This document shows positions 18,271-27,090 of a stretch of DNA of 64,000 nucleotides, in pieces. Each line of letters begins with the position of its first letter. The first letter of the stretch is position 1. Source of the stretch: Pseudomonas lurida (GTDB lineage Bacteria; Pseudomonadota; Gammaproteobacteria; Pseudomonadales; Pseudomonadaceae). The stretch covers positions 186,001-250,000 of the forward strand of contig NZ_JAAMRE010000002.1 in assembly GCF_013522705.1 (NCBI RefSeq), written 5' to 3'. The position numbers and the translations under genes were made by a program. Below the pieces are notes generated by a model. The model saw only the letters and a program-made list of their open reading frames with translations, did not search any database and was not told where the DNA came from.

Positions 18271-19593
18271 ATGATCCATATCCCCAAAGCGGAATACACC
18301 CGACGCCGCAAGGCGCTCATGGCGCAGATGGAACCCAACAGCATCGCGATCCTGCCGGCCGCTGCCGTGGCGATCCGCAACCGTGATGTGGAGCATGTGT
18401 ACCGCCAGGACAGCGACTTCCAATACCTGAGTGGTTTTCCCGAACCCGAAGCGGTGATCGTGCTGATGCCCGGTCGCCAGCATGGCGAGTACGTGCTGTT
18501 CTGCCGCGAACGCAATGCCGAACGTGAGCTGTGGGATGGCCTGCGCGCCGGCACCGAAGGCGCAATCCGTGAGTTCGGTGCCGACGATGCCTTCCCGATT
18601 ACCGACATCGACGACATCCTGCCCGGCCTCATTGAAGGTCGCGACCGCGTGTACTCGGCCATGGGCAGCAATGCCGAATTCGACCGGCATTTGATGGAGT
18701 GGATCAACGTGATCCGCTCCAAGGCCCACCTGGGCGCGCAGCCTCCGAACGAATTCGTTGCCCTGGATCATTTGCTCCACGACATGCGTCTGTATAAATC
18801 GGCGGCGGAACTGAAGGTGATGCGCGAAGCCGCGCGGATTTCCTGCGCCGCCCATGTGCGGGCGATGCAGGCCAGCCGCGCCGGCCTGTACGAATTCAGC
18901 CTGGAGGCCGAGCTGGACTACGAATTCCGCAGGGGGGGCGCGAAAATGCCGGCCTACGGGTCCATCGTCGCCGCCGGGCGCAACAGCTGCATCCTGCACT
19001 ACCAGCAGAATGACGCACCGCTCAAGGACGGCGATCTGGTGTTGATCGACGCCGGTTGTGAAATCGACTGCTACGCCAGCGACATCACGCGCACCTGGCC
19101 GGTCAATGGTCGGTTTTCGCCGGAGCAGAAGGCAATTTACGAAATCGTTCTGGCTTCCCAGGAGGCGGCGTTTGCGCAGATCGCCCCCAACAAGCACTGG
19201 AACCAGGCCCATGAGGCCACCGTGCAGGTCATCACCGCCGGGCTGGTAAAGCTGGGGCTGTTGCAGGGCGAAGTCGACGAGTTGATCGCCAGCGAAGCTT
19301 ATAAAGCGTTTTACATGCACCGCGCCGGGCACTGGCTGGGCATGGATGTGCACGATGTAGGCGAGTACAAAGTAGGCGGTGAGTGGCGCGTGCTGGAAGT
19401 CGGCATGGCGCTGACCGTGGAACCGGGGATTTATATTTCGCCGGACAACCAGAACGTGGCAAAGAAATGGCGTGGCATTGGCGTGCGCATCGAGGACGAC
19501 GTGGTAGTGACCAAGCAAGGCTGTGAAATCCTGACCGGCGGCGTGCCCAAGACTGTCGCCGACATCGAAGCGTTGATGGCGGCTGCCCGATGA
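18271..19593 (+). CDS. pepP: Xaa-Pro aminopeptidase PepP
   Basis: Cytoplasmic dinuclear-metal aminopeptidase that removes N-terminal residues before proline. It has 440 residues: a creatinase-like N-terminal domain (1-175) and a pita-bread catalytic domain (176-440). The expected metal ligands are present: Asp in VLIDAG, Asp in ASDITRTWP, His in GHWLGMDVHDVG, Glu in TVEPGIY and Glu in VRIEDDVV. The stop overlaps the ubiH start as ATGA. The ygfB-pepP-ubiH-ubiI order is a conserved gammaproteobacterial arrangement. Confidence 0.96.
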   Translation: MIHIPKAEYTRRRKALMAQMEPNSIAILPAAAVAIRNRDVEHVYRQDSDFQYLSGFPEPEAVIVLMPGRQHGEYVLFCRERNAERELWDGLRAGTEGAIREFGADDAFPITDIDDILPGLIEGRDRVYSAMGSNAEFDRHLMEWINVIRSKAHLGAQPPNEFVALDHLLHDMRLYKSAAELKVMREAARISCAAHVRAMQASRAGLYEFSLEAELDYEFRRGGAKMPAYGSIVAAGRNSCILHYQQNDAPLKDGDLVLIDAGCEIDCYASDITRTWPVNGRFSPEQKAIYEIVLASQEAAFAQIAPNKHWNQAHEATVQVITAGLVKLGLLQGEVDELIASEAYKAFYMHRAGHWLGMDVHDVGEYKVGGEWRVLEVGMALTVEPGIYISPDNQNVAKKWRGIGVRIEDDVVVTKQGCEILTGGVPKTVADIEALMAAAR

Positions 19594-20777
19594 GCCGGGT
19601 CAGCCTGGCGATTATCGGCGGCGGCCTGGTGGGCGCCAGCCTGGCGCTGGCGTTGCAGGCCGGGGCCAAGGCGCGCGGTTGGAAGATCGTGCTGATCGAA
19701 CCGTTCGCTCCCGGCGACAGCTACCAGCCCAGCTACGACGCGCGCTCCTCGGCGCTGTCGTTTGGCGCCCGGCAGATCTACCAGCGGCTGGGCCTGTGGC
19801 AGGCCATCGCTCGTCGCGCCGAGCCGATCAAGCAGATTCACGTCTCCGACCGCGGGCGTTTTTCCACCGCGCGCTTGTCCGCCATGGAAGAAGGTGTGCC
19901 GGCCCTTGGCTATGTGGTGGAAAACGCCTGGCTGGGCCAATGCCTGTGGCAAGGGCTGGACAGCGACGTGGTGAGCTGGCGTTGCCCGGCGCATGTCACG
20001 CGCATGACGCCACTGCCCGACGGCTATCGCCTGACCCTCGACGATGAAACCGAGTTGGCGTGCGACCTGGCGATCCTGGCCGATGGCGGCCGTTCCGGTT
20101 TGCGCGAACAACTGGGCATCGGCGTGAAAACCCGACCGTATAACCAGAGTGCGCTGATCGCCAACATCACCCCGAGTGAAGCTCACAACGGCGAAGCCTT
20201 CGAACGCTTCACCGATGATGGCCCGATGGCCTTGCTGCCGCTGCCGGACAACCGCTGTGCACTGGTGTGGACGCGCGTCGGGATGGACGCCCAGCGCCTG
20301 GCCGATCTCGACGAACGCAGTTTCCTCAGCGAACTGCAGAGCGTGTTCGGCTATCGCCTGGGCACCCTCAAGCAAGTCGGTGCGCGACATTTGTATCCGC
20401 TGACATTGGTGGAAGCCGAAGAGCAAGTGCGCTCTCACCTGGCCATCATCGGCAATGCCGCCCACAGCCTGCACCCGATTGCCGGGCAGGGTTTCAACCT
20501 GTCCCTGCGTGACGCGCACGCCTTGGCCGAAGCCTTGCTGGCCGGGCCGGCGGTGCCGGGAGATCTGGCAACGTTGCAAGCCTACCGTGACCGCCAGCGC
20601 ATGGATCAGACGCTCACCGTGGGCTTTTCCGACCAGGTCACGCGGCTGTTTGGCAGTGCACAACCGTTAGTGGCGATGGGTCGCAACATGGGGCTGTTGG
20701 GCCTGGATCTGTTGCCACCGGCCAAGCGCTGGTTCGCCCGGCAGGCCATGGGCCTGGGCACGCGCCCCGATGCGTAA
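19590..20777 (+). CDS. ubiH: UbiH, FAD-dependent ubiquinone-pathway hydroxylase
   Basis: Flavin monooxygenase that hydroxylates the quinone ring at C1 (2-polyprenyl-6-methoxyphenol hydroxylase). The 395-residue product has the dinucleotide motif IIGGGLVGASLALALQAG at residues 8-25, the DG motif LADGGRSGLRE near 165 and the second FAD motif GNAAHSLHPIAGQGFNLS near 288. Its ATG overlaps pepP by four bases. Its 3' end overlaps the next gene by eight bases, so the set is translationally coupled. Confidence 0.95.
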   Translation: MSRVSLAIIGGGLVGASLALALQAGAKARGWKIVLIEPFAPGDSYQPSYDARSSALSFGARQIYQRLGLWQAIARRAEPIKQIHVSDRGRFSTARLSAMEEGVPALGYVVENAWLGQCLWQGLDSDVVSWRCPAHVTRMTPLPDGYRLTLDDETELACDLAILADGGRSGLREQLGIGVKTRPYNQSALIANITPSEAHNGEAFERFTDDGPMALLPLPDNRCALVWTRVGMDAQRLADLDERSFLSELQSVFGYRLGTLKQVGARHLYPLTLVEAEEQVRSHLAIIGNAAHSLHPIAGQGFNLSLRDAHALAEALLAGPAVPGDLATLQAYRDRQRMDQTLTVGFSDQVTRLFGSAQPLVAMGRNMGLLGLDLLPPAKRWFARQAMGLGTRPDA

Positions 20778-21255
20778 GTGGCTGATAGAGCGCCTGGGCA
20801 AGGCGCGCCTGTTGCGCTGGATCATGACGGTGTACCCGCCGTACCTGGGCGCGGGTATCAGCGTGCAGCACATGAGCGCCGACTTTCGGCACGTCAAAGT
20901 GCGCATGGGCCTGGGCTGGTACAACCGCAACTACGTAGGGACGCAGTTCGGCGGCAGCCTGTATTCGATGGTCGATCCGTTCTACATGCTGATGCTCATG
21001 GAGAACCTGGGGCGCGATTACATTGTCTGGGACAAGGCCGCCAGCATCGACTTCATCTCGCCGGGCAAAGGCCCGGTGTATGCCGAATTTTTTATCGACG
21101 ACACCCTGCTCGATGAGGTGCGCCGTCAGACCGAAGGGGGCGAGAAATATCTGCCTCATCTTAAGGTCCAGATTCATGACGGCTCCGGCACCCTGGTGGC
21201 GCGGGTCGACAAAACCCTTTATGTGCGGCGCAAGCCGCCAGTGAGACAGGCTTAA
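20770..21255 (+). CDS. DUF4442 hotdog-fold protein between ubiH and ubiI
   Basis: A 161-residue protein of the DUF4442 family, related to hotdog-fold thioesterases (PaaI type). The key segment is NYVGTQFGGSLYSMVDPFYM near residue 55, which resembles the HGG-type active-site region but has QFGG in place of a catalytic His or Asp. VWDKAASIDFISPGKGPVYA follows. No activity is known to me. It overlaps ubiH by eight bases and lies three bases before ubiI, so it is made together with two ubiquinone hydroxylases, which suggests a link to lipid or quinone metabolism (inference). Confidence 0.82.
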   Translation: MRKWLIERLGKARLLRWIMTVYPPYLGAGISVQHMSADFRHVKVRMGLGWYNRNYVGTQFGGSLYSMVDPFYMLMLMENLGRDYIVWDKAASIDFISPGKGPVYAEFFIDDTLLDEVRRQTEGGEKYLPHLKVQIHDGSGTLVARVDKTLYVRRKPPVRQA

Positions 21256-21258
21256 AGC

Positions 21259-22482
21259 ATGGACATGCGCGCAGATGTGCTGATTGTCGGGGCCGGAATG
21301 GTCGGAAGCGCCCTGGCGCTGGCGTTGCAGGGCAGCGGCCTGCAGGTGCTGTTGCTCGATGGCAGCCCGTTGAGTGTCAAGCCGTTCGACCGTGACGCGG
21401 CCTTCGAACCTCGTGTAAGCGCGTTGTCCGCCGCCAGCCAGCGCATCCTCGAACGACTGGGCGTGTGGGACGGCATCGTCTCACGTCGCGCCAGCCCCTA
21501 TGGCCAGATGCAGGTGTGGGACGGCAGCGGCACCGGGCAGATCCACTTCTCTGCGGCCAGTGTGCATGCCGAGGCGCTCGGGCATATCGTCGAGAACCGC
21601 GTGGTTCAGGACGCCTTGCTCGACCGCCTGCATGACTGCGACCTGGGCCTGTTGGCCAATGCGCGGCTCGAACAGATGCGTCGCTCCGGCGATGAGTGGC
21701 TGCTGACCCTGGCCGACGGCCGCAAGCTGCGTGCACCGCTGGTGGTGGCGGCCGACGGCGCCAATTCCGCCGTGCGCCGCCTCACCGGTACCGCCACTCG
21801 TGAGTGGGATTACCTGCACCACGCTATCGTCACCAGTGTGCGCAGCACCCAGCCGCACCAGCGTACGGCCTGGCAGCGCTTCACCGATACCGGGCCCTTG
21901 GCATTCTTGCCGCTGGAGCGCGACGGCCAGCAGGATTGGTGTTCGATTGTCTGGTCGACCACTCCGACTGAAGCCGAACGCTTGATGGCGTTGGATGAAG
22001 ACAGCTTCTGCCGCGAACTGGAGCGAGCATTCGAGGGGCGCCTGGGCACCGTGGTGAGCGCTGACCCGCGCGTCTGCGTGCCATTGCGTCAGCGGCATGC
22101 CAAACGTTACGTGGCCGAAGGCCTGGCGCTGATAGGCGACGCCGCCCACGTCATCCACCCACTGGCCGGTCAGGGCGTGAACCTGGGCTTTCTCGATGCG
22201 GCGGTACTGGCCGAGGTGCTGCTGGCGGCCACCGAGCGCGGTGAGCGCCTGGCGGACCAGAAAGTACTGAGCCGCTACGAGCGGCGCCGCATGCCGCATA
22301 ACCTGGCGTTGATGGCGTCGATGGAGGGCTTCGAGCGGCTGTTCCAGGCCGACCCATTGCCGCTGCGCTGGTTGCGCAATGCGGGCCTGAAAATGGTCGA
22401 CCGGCTGCCGCAGGCCAAGGCGTTGTTCGTGCGCCAGGCCCTCGGCTTGAGCGGGGATTTGCCGGAGTTGGCCAGGCCCTGA
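21259..22482 (+). CDS. ubiI: UbiI/VisC-type ubiquinone-pathway hydroxylase
   Basis: Second FAD-dependent hydroxylase of the operon. It has 407 residues, with the N-terminal motif VLIVGAGMVGSALALALQGS, the DG motif AADGANSAVRRLTG near residue 170 and the second FAD motif GDAAHVIHPLAGQGVNLGF near 293. Family knowledge assigns it to C5 hydroxylation (UbiI, formerly VisC). UbiF-type C6 hydroxylases are similar, so the exact position hydroxylated is less sure than the family. A nearby ATG at 21265 would shorten it by two residues. Confidence 0.9.
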   Translation: MDMRADVLIVGAGMVGSALALALQGSGLQVLLLDGSPLSVKPFDRDAAFEPRVSALSAASQRILERLGVWDGIVSRRASPYGQMQVWDGSGTGQIHFSAASVHAEALGHIVENRVVQDALLDRLHDCDLGLLANARLEQMRRSGDEWLLTLADGRKLRAPLVVAADGANSAVRRLTGTATREWDYLHHAIVTSVRSTQPHQRTAWQRFTDTGPLAFLPLERDGQQDWCSIVWSTTPTEAERLMALDEDSFCRELERAFEGRLGTVVSADPRVCVPLRQRHAKRYVAEGLALIGDAAHVIHPLAGQGVNLGFLDAAVLAEVLLAATERGERLADQKVLSRYERRRMPHNLALMASMEGFERLFQADPLPLRWLRNAGLKMVDRLPQAKALFVRQALGLSGDLPELARP

Positions 22483-22575
22483 CGGGGCGTGCAACATCTG
22501 GTAACGCCTCTACCGAGCGCCGGCAAATGTGAGTCCTTATCATTTGCGATCCTTCGTTCATGAGAGACCGCACCT

Positions 22576-23580
22576 ATGTTGGCATCCAAACGCCTTCTGA
22601 CTGCCCTGGCACTCACCCTGTTCGGCAGCTGCGCCGTGCAGGCTGCCGACGAAGTGGTGGTCTACTCCTCGCGCATCGACGAACTGATCAAGCCAGTGTT
22701 CGATGCCTACACCCAGAAGACCGGCGTGAAGGTCAAGTTCATCACCGACAAGGAAGCCCCGCTGATGCAGCGCATCAAGGCCGAGGGCGACAACGCCACC
22801 GCCGACCTGCTGCTCACCGTCGACGCCGGTAACCTCTGGCAAGCCGAGCAAATGGGCATCCTGCAACCGTTCACCTCTGCGGTGATCGACAAGAACATCC
22901 CCCTTCAATACCGCTCATCGGCCCATGCCTGGACCGGCTTGAGCCTGCGCGCGCGGACCATCGCCTACTCCACCGACCGGGTCAAACCCTCCGACCTGAC
23001 CACCTATGAAGCCCTGGCCGACAAGCAGTGGGAAGGCCGCCTGTGCCTGCGCACGGCGAAAAAGGTCTACAACCAATCGCTGACCGCTACCCTGATCGAA
23101 ACCCACGGCGCGGCCAGGACCGAAGAAATCATCAAGGGCTGGGTCAATAACCTTTCCACCGACGTGTTCTCCGATGACATTGCGGTACTGGAAGCTATCA
23201 ACGCCGGCCAGTGCGATGTGGGCATCGTCAACACCTACTACTACGGCCGGCTGCACAAAAAGAAGCCGGACCTGCCGGTAAAGCTGTTCTGGCCCAACCA
23301 GGGCGACCGTGGTGTTCACGTGAATCTGTCGGGCATCGGCCTGACCAAATACGCGCCACACCCGGAAGCCGCCAAGGCCCTGGTGGAGTGGATGACCACC
23401 CCAGAAGCGCAGAAGATCTTCGCTGATGTGAACCAGGAGTTCCCGGCCAACCCCGCAGTGCCGCCGTCGGCCGAAGTGGCGACCTGGGGCAAGTTCGTCG
23501 CGGATACCCTGCCGGTGGAGGTCGCGGGCAAGCGTCAGGCAGAGGCCATTCGGTTGATGGATCGCGCCGGCTGGAACTAA
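22576..23580 (+). CDS. Iron(III) ABC transporter substrate-binding protein (FbpA/HitA-like)
   Basis: Periplasmic ferric-iron binding protein. The 334-residue product has a signal peptide (residues 1-23, cleaved after VQA), the start of mature chain [14 protein letters not shown], and the tandem-tyrosine metal site [12 protein letters not shown] near residue 215. It also has the FbpA family segments [18 protein letters not shown] (as [17 protein letters not shown]) and [10 protein letters not shown]. The permease gene follows after a REPIN. No ATP-binding subunit is encoded nearby. Confidence 0.9.
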   Translation: MLASKRLLTALALTLFGSCAVQAADEVVVYSSRIDELIKPVFDAYTQKTGVKVKFITDKEAPLMQRIKAEGDNATADLLLTVDAGNLWQAEQMGILQPFTSAVIDKNIPLQYRSSAHAWTGLSLRARTIAYSTDRVKPSDLTTYEALADKQWEGRLCLRTAKKVYNQSLTATLIETHGAARTEEIIKGWVNNLSTDVFSDDIAVLEAINAGQCDVGIVNTYYYGRLHKKKPDLPVKLFWPNQGDRGVHVNLSGIGLTKYAPHPEAAKALVEWMTTPEAQKIFADVNQEFPANPAVPPSAEVATWGKFVADTLPVEVAGKRQAEAIRLMDRAGWN

Positions 23581-23610
23581 GTACAATTTGTAGGACGCCG
23601 CAGATCTAAC

Positions 23611-23699
23611 TGTGGGAGGGGGCTTGCCCCCGATGTCAGAGTGTCAGTCTACTGATCAGTGACTGATCCGCTGCCATCGGGGGCAAGCCCCCTCCCACA
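23611..23699. repeat. REPIN: two inverted REP elements
   Basis: TGTGGGAGGGGGCTTGCCCC at 23611 (continuing CCGAT to 23634) and its reverse complement at 23676-23699 flank about 40 bases. Each half can fold alone, and the pair can form a long hairpin. It lies between the iron-binding protein gene and the permease gene and would lower or shape expression of the permease. Confidence 0.9.
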
Positions 23700-23744
23700 T
23701 TGGGTTGCGGTGATTTCAAGATATTCATTACCGAGAACCCACCT

Positions 23745-25361
23745 TTGGCCCACCCTGCCCAACGTCGCTGGTACCTGCCGGTCTTCACCGTTGCCGCCCT
23801 GGTGCTGCTGCCGCTGAGCGTGCTGGTGTTGTCCTGGCAAAGTATCGACGCGCAAATCTGGTCCCATCTCTGGGACACCCAGATGCCCCGTCTGCTGGGC
23901 AATACCCTGACGTTGGTGCTGGGTGTCGGCGTGGGCGTAACGCTGCTGGGCGTCAGCCTGGCCTGGCTGACCAGCCTCTGTGAGTTCCCTGGCCGGCGCT
24001 GGCTCGACTGGGCGTTGATGCTGCCCTTCGCCATCCCGGCGTACGTGCTGGCCTTCGTGTTCGTCGGCCTGCTGGACTTTTCCGGCCCCGTGCAGACGCT
24101 GCTGCGCGAGTGGTTCGGTATGGGGTTGCGCCTGCCACGGGTGCGTTCGACCGGTGGCGTGATTGTCGTGTTGGTGCTGGTGTTCTATCCCTACGTCTAC
24201 CTGCTGGCACGTACGGCGTTCCTGTCCCAGGGCAAGGGCTTGATGGAAGCCGCACGGGTGCTGGGCCAGTCGCCCTGGCAAGCGTTCTGGCGCGTAGCCC
24301 TTCCCATGGCGCGCCCGGCGATCGGTGCAGGTGTGGCCTTGGCATTGATGGAGACCCTGGCGGATTTCGGTGCTGTCTCGGTGTTCAACTTCGATACTTT
24401 CACCACGGCCATCTACAAGACCTGGTACGGCTTTTTCAGCCTGTCCAGCGCAGCCCAGTTGGCGAGCCTGTTGCTGCTGGTGGTGATGCTGGTGCTTTAC
24501 GGCGAGCGCCGTGCGCGAGGCGCGAGCCGCCCCGGCAACGAGCGACCGCGAGGTAAGGCGTTGTATCACCTGCGTGGGTTCAAGGCGGCGGCCGCGAGCG
24601 CGTGGTGCGGCCTGGTGTTCGCCTGCGCCTTTGTGATTCCGGTACTGCAACTGGTGGCCTGGTTCTGGCAGCGCGGCCGCTTCGACCTCGATGAGCGCTA
24701 CGCCGGCTTGATCGTTCACACTCTGTATCTCGGCGGTATCGCGGCGTTGATCACCGTAGCCGTGGCATTAGTGCTCGCTTTCGCCAACCGCCTGTCGCCG
24801 ACCCGAGCGATTCGCTCCGGGATCGGCCTGGCCAATGTTGGCTATGCCTTGCCGGGATCGGTGCTGGCAGTGTCGATCATGTTGGCGTTCAGCTACCTGG
24901 ACCGCGAACTGGTGGTGCCGCTGTCGGGCTGGCTGGGCGGCGCGGGCAAGCCGCTGCTGCTGGGCAGCCTGCTGGCGTTGGTGTTGGCGTATCTGGTGCG
25001 ATTCCTGGCGGTCGCGTATGGGCCGCTGGAAAACAGTCTAGGGCAAATCCGCCCATCTTTGCCGGAGGCCGCCCGCAGTCTGGGCGTGAGCGGTCCGCGA
25101 CTGTTTTGCAAAGTGTATCTGCCTCTGTTGCTTCCCGGCGCCTTGAGCGCGGCGCTGCTGGTGTTTGTCGATGTGCTCAAGGAAATGCCCGCCACCCTGC
25201 TGATGCGCCCGTTCGGCTGGGATACGTTGGCGGTGCGGATCTTTGAAATGACCAGCGAAGGGGAGTGGGCGCGCGCCTCCCTGCCGGCATTGACGCTGGT
25301 ACTGGTGGGGTTGCTGCCGGTCATCGGGCTGATCCGACGCTCGGCGCGACAAATCGGTTAG
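23745..25361 (+). CDS. Iron(III) ABC transporter permease (two fused permease domains)
   Basis: A membrane protein of about 538 residues with some twelve helices. It holds two BinPDT permease repeats, each with an EAA loop: EAARVLGQSPWQAFWRVALP and EAARSLGVSGPRLFCKVYLP. This FbpB/HitB layout fits the preceding iron-binding protein. The start is uncertain: the frame is open from a TTG at 23700 inside the REPIN. I chose the TTG at 23745 because the following AHPAQRRWYLPVF matches how relatives begin, as I recall. No ATG is available upstream of the first helix. The ATPase must come from elsewhere. Confidence 0.85.
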   Translation: MAHPAQRRWYLPVFTVAALVLLPLSVLVLSWQSIDAQIWSHLWDTQMPRLLGNTLTLVLGVGVGVTLLGVSLAWLTSLCEFPGRRWLDWALMLPFAIPAYVLAFVFVGLLDFSGPVQTLLREWFGMGLRLPRVRSTGGVIVVLVLVFYPYVYLLARTAFLSQGKGLMEAARVLGQSPWQAFWRVALPMARPAIGAGVALALMETLADFGAVSVFNFDTFTTAIYKTWYGFFSLSSAAQLASLLLLVVMLVLYGERRARGASRPGNERPRGKALYHLRGFKAAAASAWCGLVFACAFVIPVLQLVAWFWQRGRFDLDERYAGLIVHTLYLGGIAALITVAVALVLAFANRLSPTRAIRSGIGLANVGYALPGSVLAVSIMLAFSYLDRELVVPLSGWLGGAGKPLLLGSLLALVLAYLVRFLAVAYGPLENSLGQIRPSLPEAARSLGVSGPRLFCKVYLPLLLPGALSAALLVFVDVLKEMPATLLMRPFGWDTLAVRIFEMTSEGEWARASLPALTLVLVGLLPVIGLIRRSARQIG

Positions 25362-25384
25362 GTGCCAGTCCTACGGCTTGCGGC

Positions 25385-25390
25385 TACAAT
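25385..25390 (+). promoter_or_regulatory. Possible -10 box for gcvTH
   Basis: TACAAT lies 127 bases before the gcvT start in the 156-base gap after the permease gene. No good -35 hexamer sits 16-18 bases upstream, so this rests on the -10 box alone. I looked for glycine-riboswitch core sequences in the leader and found none. Confidence 0.3.
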
Positions 25391-25517
25391 GCGCGGCATT
25401 CGGTGCGGTCCATCCTTCGGATCGGCGCGCTTAGCGTGACTGCAGTCCTTGTCATTCAAGGCTTCCAGCGCGTTTGGCAACGCTGCGCACCTTCGCCAAG
25501 CCCGGAAGGAGAAACCC

Positions 25518-26600
25518 ATGGGACAGCGTACGCCTCTGTATGACCTGCATCTCGCCCTCGGCGCGAAAATGGTCGATTTTGGCGGTTGGGATATGCCTTT
25601 GCATTACGGCTCGCAAGTTGAAGAACACCATCAGGTGCGACGCGACTGCGGGGTGTTCGATGTATCTCATATGACCGTGATCGATGTCACAGGCCCCGAG
25701 GCCAAGGAATGGCTCCAGCATCTGCTGGCCAATGACGTCGATCGTTTGCATGGCTGCGGCCGTGCGTTGTACAGCGCCATGCTCAATGAGCAGGGCGGGG
25801 TGGTGGACGACATGATCGTCTACCGCACCCAGGCCGGTTACCGGCTGGTGGTCAACGCCGCCACCCGCGACCAGGACATGGCCTGGATGCAGGCACAACT
25901 GGGTAACTATCAGGCGCACCTCAATGAGCGCCCGGAACTGGCGATGTTGGCCATCCAGGGCCCCAATGCGCGCCACAAGATTGCAGAGTTGGTAACCCAG
26001 TCGCGCGGCACCCTGATCCATCAACTCATGCCTTTTGAAGGCCAGGCCGACGGCGATTGGTTTATCGCTCGCACTGGGTATACCGGCGAAGACGGCCTGG
26101 AAATTGTCCTGCCTGCCGATCAGGCGCCGGGTTTTTTCAACGACCTGGTGGGCGCCGGTATTTCACCTATCGGTCTGGGCGCTCGGGACACCCTGCGTCT
26201 GGAGGCTGGCATGAACCTGTACGGCCAGGATATCCACCAAAATGTTTCGCCCCTGGCGGCCAACATGGCCTGGAGCATCGCCTGGGAGCCTGCCGAGCGC
26301 GATTTCATCGGCCGTACTGCGCTGCAAGCAGAGCTGGCGGCGGGTGTGCAGTCCAAACTGGTGGGGCTGGTGCTGGAGGAACGTGGGGTTTTACGCGCTC
26401 ATCAGGTGGTTCGTATCGCCAATGTTGGCGAAGGGGAGATCACCAGTGGTAGTTTCTCTCCTACGCTGAGCAAATCCATTGCCCTGGCGCGTGTACCGGC
26501 GGCGACTGCCGATCGGGCCGAAGTGGAAATCCGCGGCAAGTGGTACCCGGTTCGAGTGGTCAAACCGACCTTCGTGCGTCATGGCAAAACCTTGATCTAA
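25518..26600 (+). CDS. gcvT: Aminomethyltransferase, glycine cleavage T-protein
   Basis: Transfers the methylene group from the aminomethyl-lipoyl arm of GcvH to tetrahydrofolate and releases ammonia. The 360-residue product shows the family segments KMVDFGGWDMPLHYGS near residue 15, GVFDVSHM near 45 with its conserved Asp, and YTGEDGLEIVLP near 190. AAGGAGAAACCC places the start at 25518; a frame open to 25449 adds residues with no family match. gcvH follows after 51 bases. gcvP, which usually accompanies these genes, is absent here. Confidence 0.96.
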   Translation: MGQRTPLYDLHLALGAKMVDFGGWDMPLHYGSQVEEHHQVRRDCGVFDVSHMTVIDVTGPEAKEWLQHLLANDVDRLHGCGRALYSAMLNEQGGVVDDMIVYRTQAGYRLVVNAATRDQDMAWMQAQLGNYQAHLNERPELAMLAIQGPNARHKIAELVTQSRGTLIHQLMPFEGQADGDWFIARTGYTGEDGLEIVLPADQAPGFFNDLVGAGISPIGLGARDTLRLEAGMNLYGQDIHQNVSPLAANMAWSIAWEPAERDFIGRTALQAELAAGVQSKLVGLVLEERGVLRAHQVVRIANVGEGEITSGSFSPTLSKSIALARVPAATADRAEVEIRGKWYPVRVVKPTFVRHGKTLI

Positions 26601-26651
26601 CTATTCCGGCGGGCTAATGGCCGCTGACATTTCTTCTTGAGGACACAGACA

Positions 26652-27035
26652 ATGAGCAATATCCCAGCCGACCTGCGTTTTGCCGAAAGTCATGAATGGG
26701 CCCGTCTGGAAGCTGACGGTACTGTTACCGTCGGGATTTCCGATCATGCCCAGGAAGCGTTGGGAGATGTGGTGTTTGTTGAGTTGGCTGAGGTCGGCGC
26801 CACGTTCGGGGCAGGAGACCAGGCTGGGGTGGTTGAGTCTGTGAAAGCGGCTTCGGATATCTACGCCCCGATTGCAGGTGAAGTAATCGCCGTCAATGAG
26901 GAATTGAGCGGTAGCCCTGAACTGCTGAACTCTGACCCATACGGTGCCTGGATCTTCAAGCTCAAGCCAAGCAGCGCGGCTGAGTTGGACAAGCTGCTGG
27001 ATGCTGCCGGCTACAAAGCCGCCATCGGGGAATAA
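26652..27035 (+). CDS. gcvH: Glycine cleavage H-protein
   Basis: A 127-residue lipoyl carrier that shuttles the aminomethyl group between the P, T and L proteins. The lipoylation lysine is K65 in [15 protein letters not shown]. The N-terminal [20 protein letters not shown] and C-terminal [13 protein letters not shown] are typical. The ATG at 26652 is preceded by GAGGACA. It is the second gene of the gcvTH unit and is followed by a single REP hairpin that may end the transcript. Confidence 0.96.
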   Translation: MSNIPADLRFAESHEWARLEADGTVTVGISDHAQEALGDVVFVELAEVGATFGAGDQAGVVESVKAASDIYAPIAGEVIAVNEELSGSPELLNSDPYGAWIFKLKPSSAAELDKLLDAAGYKAAIGE

Positions 27036-27046
27036 ACGCGAGGCCC

Positions 27047-27076
27047 ATGTGGGAGCGGGCTTGCTCCCTCCCACAT
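27047..27076. repeat. Single REP hairpin, GCGGGC variant
   Basis: ATGTGGGAGCGGGCTTGCTC and CCTCCCACAT form a short palindrome (27047-27076). It carries the AGCGGGCTTGCT core, a different subtype from the GGGGGCTTGCCCCC elements. It lies between the convergent gcvH and aminotransferase genes and could act as a terminator for both. Confidence 0.8.
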
Positions 27077-27090
27077 TGAACCGCAAGTGT

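Noticed and set aside
22483..22575. Terminator after ubiI
   Set aside because: The short gap contains no stable hairpin with a T-run, so none is annotated.
25362..25517. Possible glycine riboswitch before gcvT
   Set aside because: The 156-base leader lacks the conserved core blocks of glycine riboswitches and is short for a tandem one.
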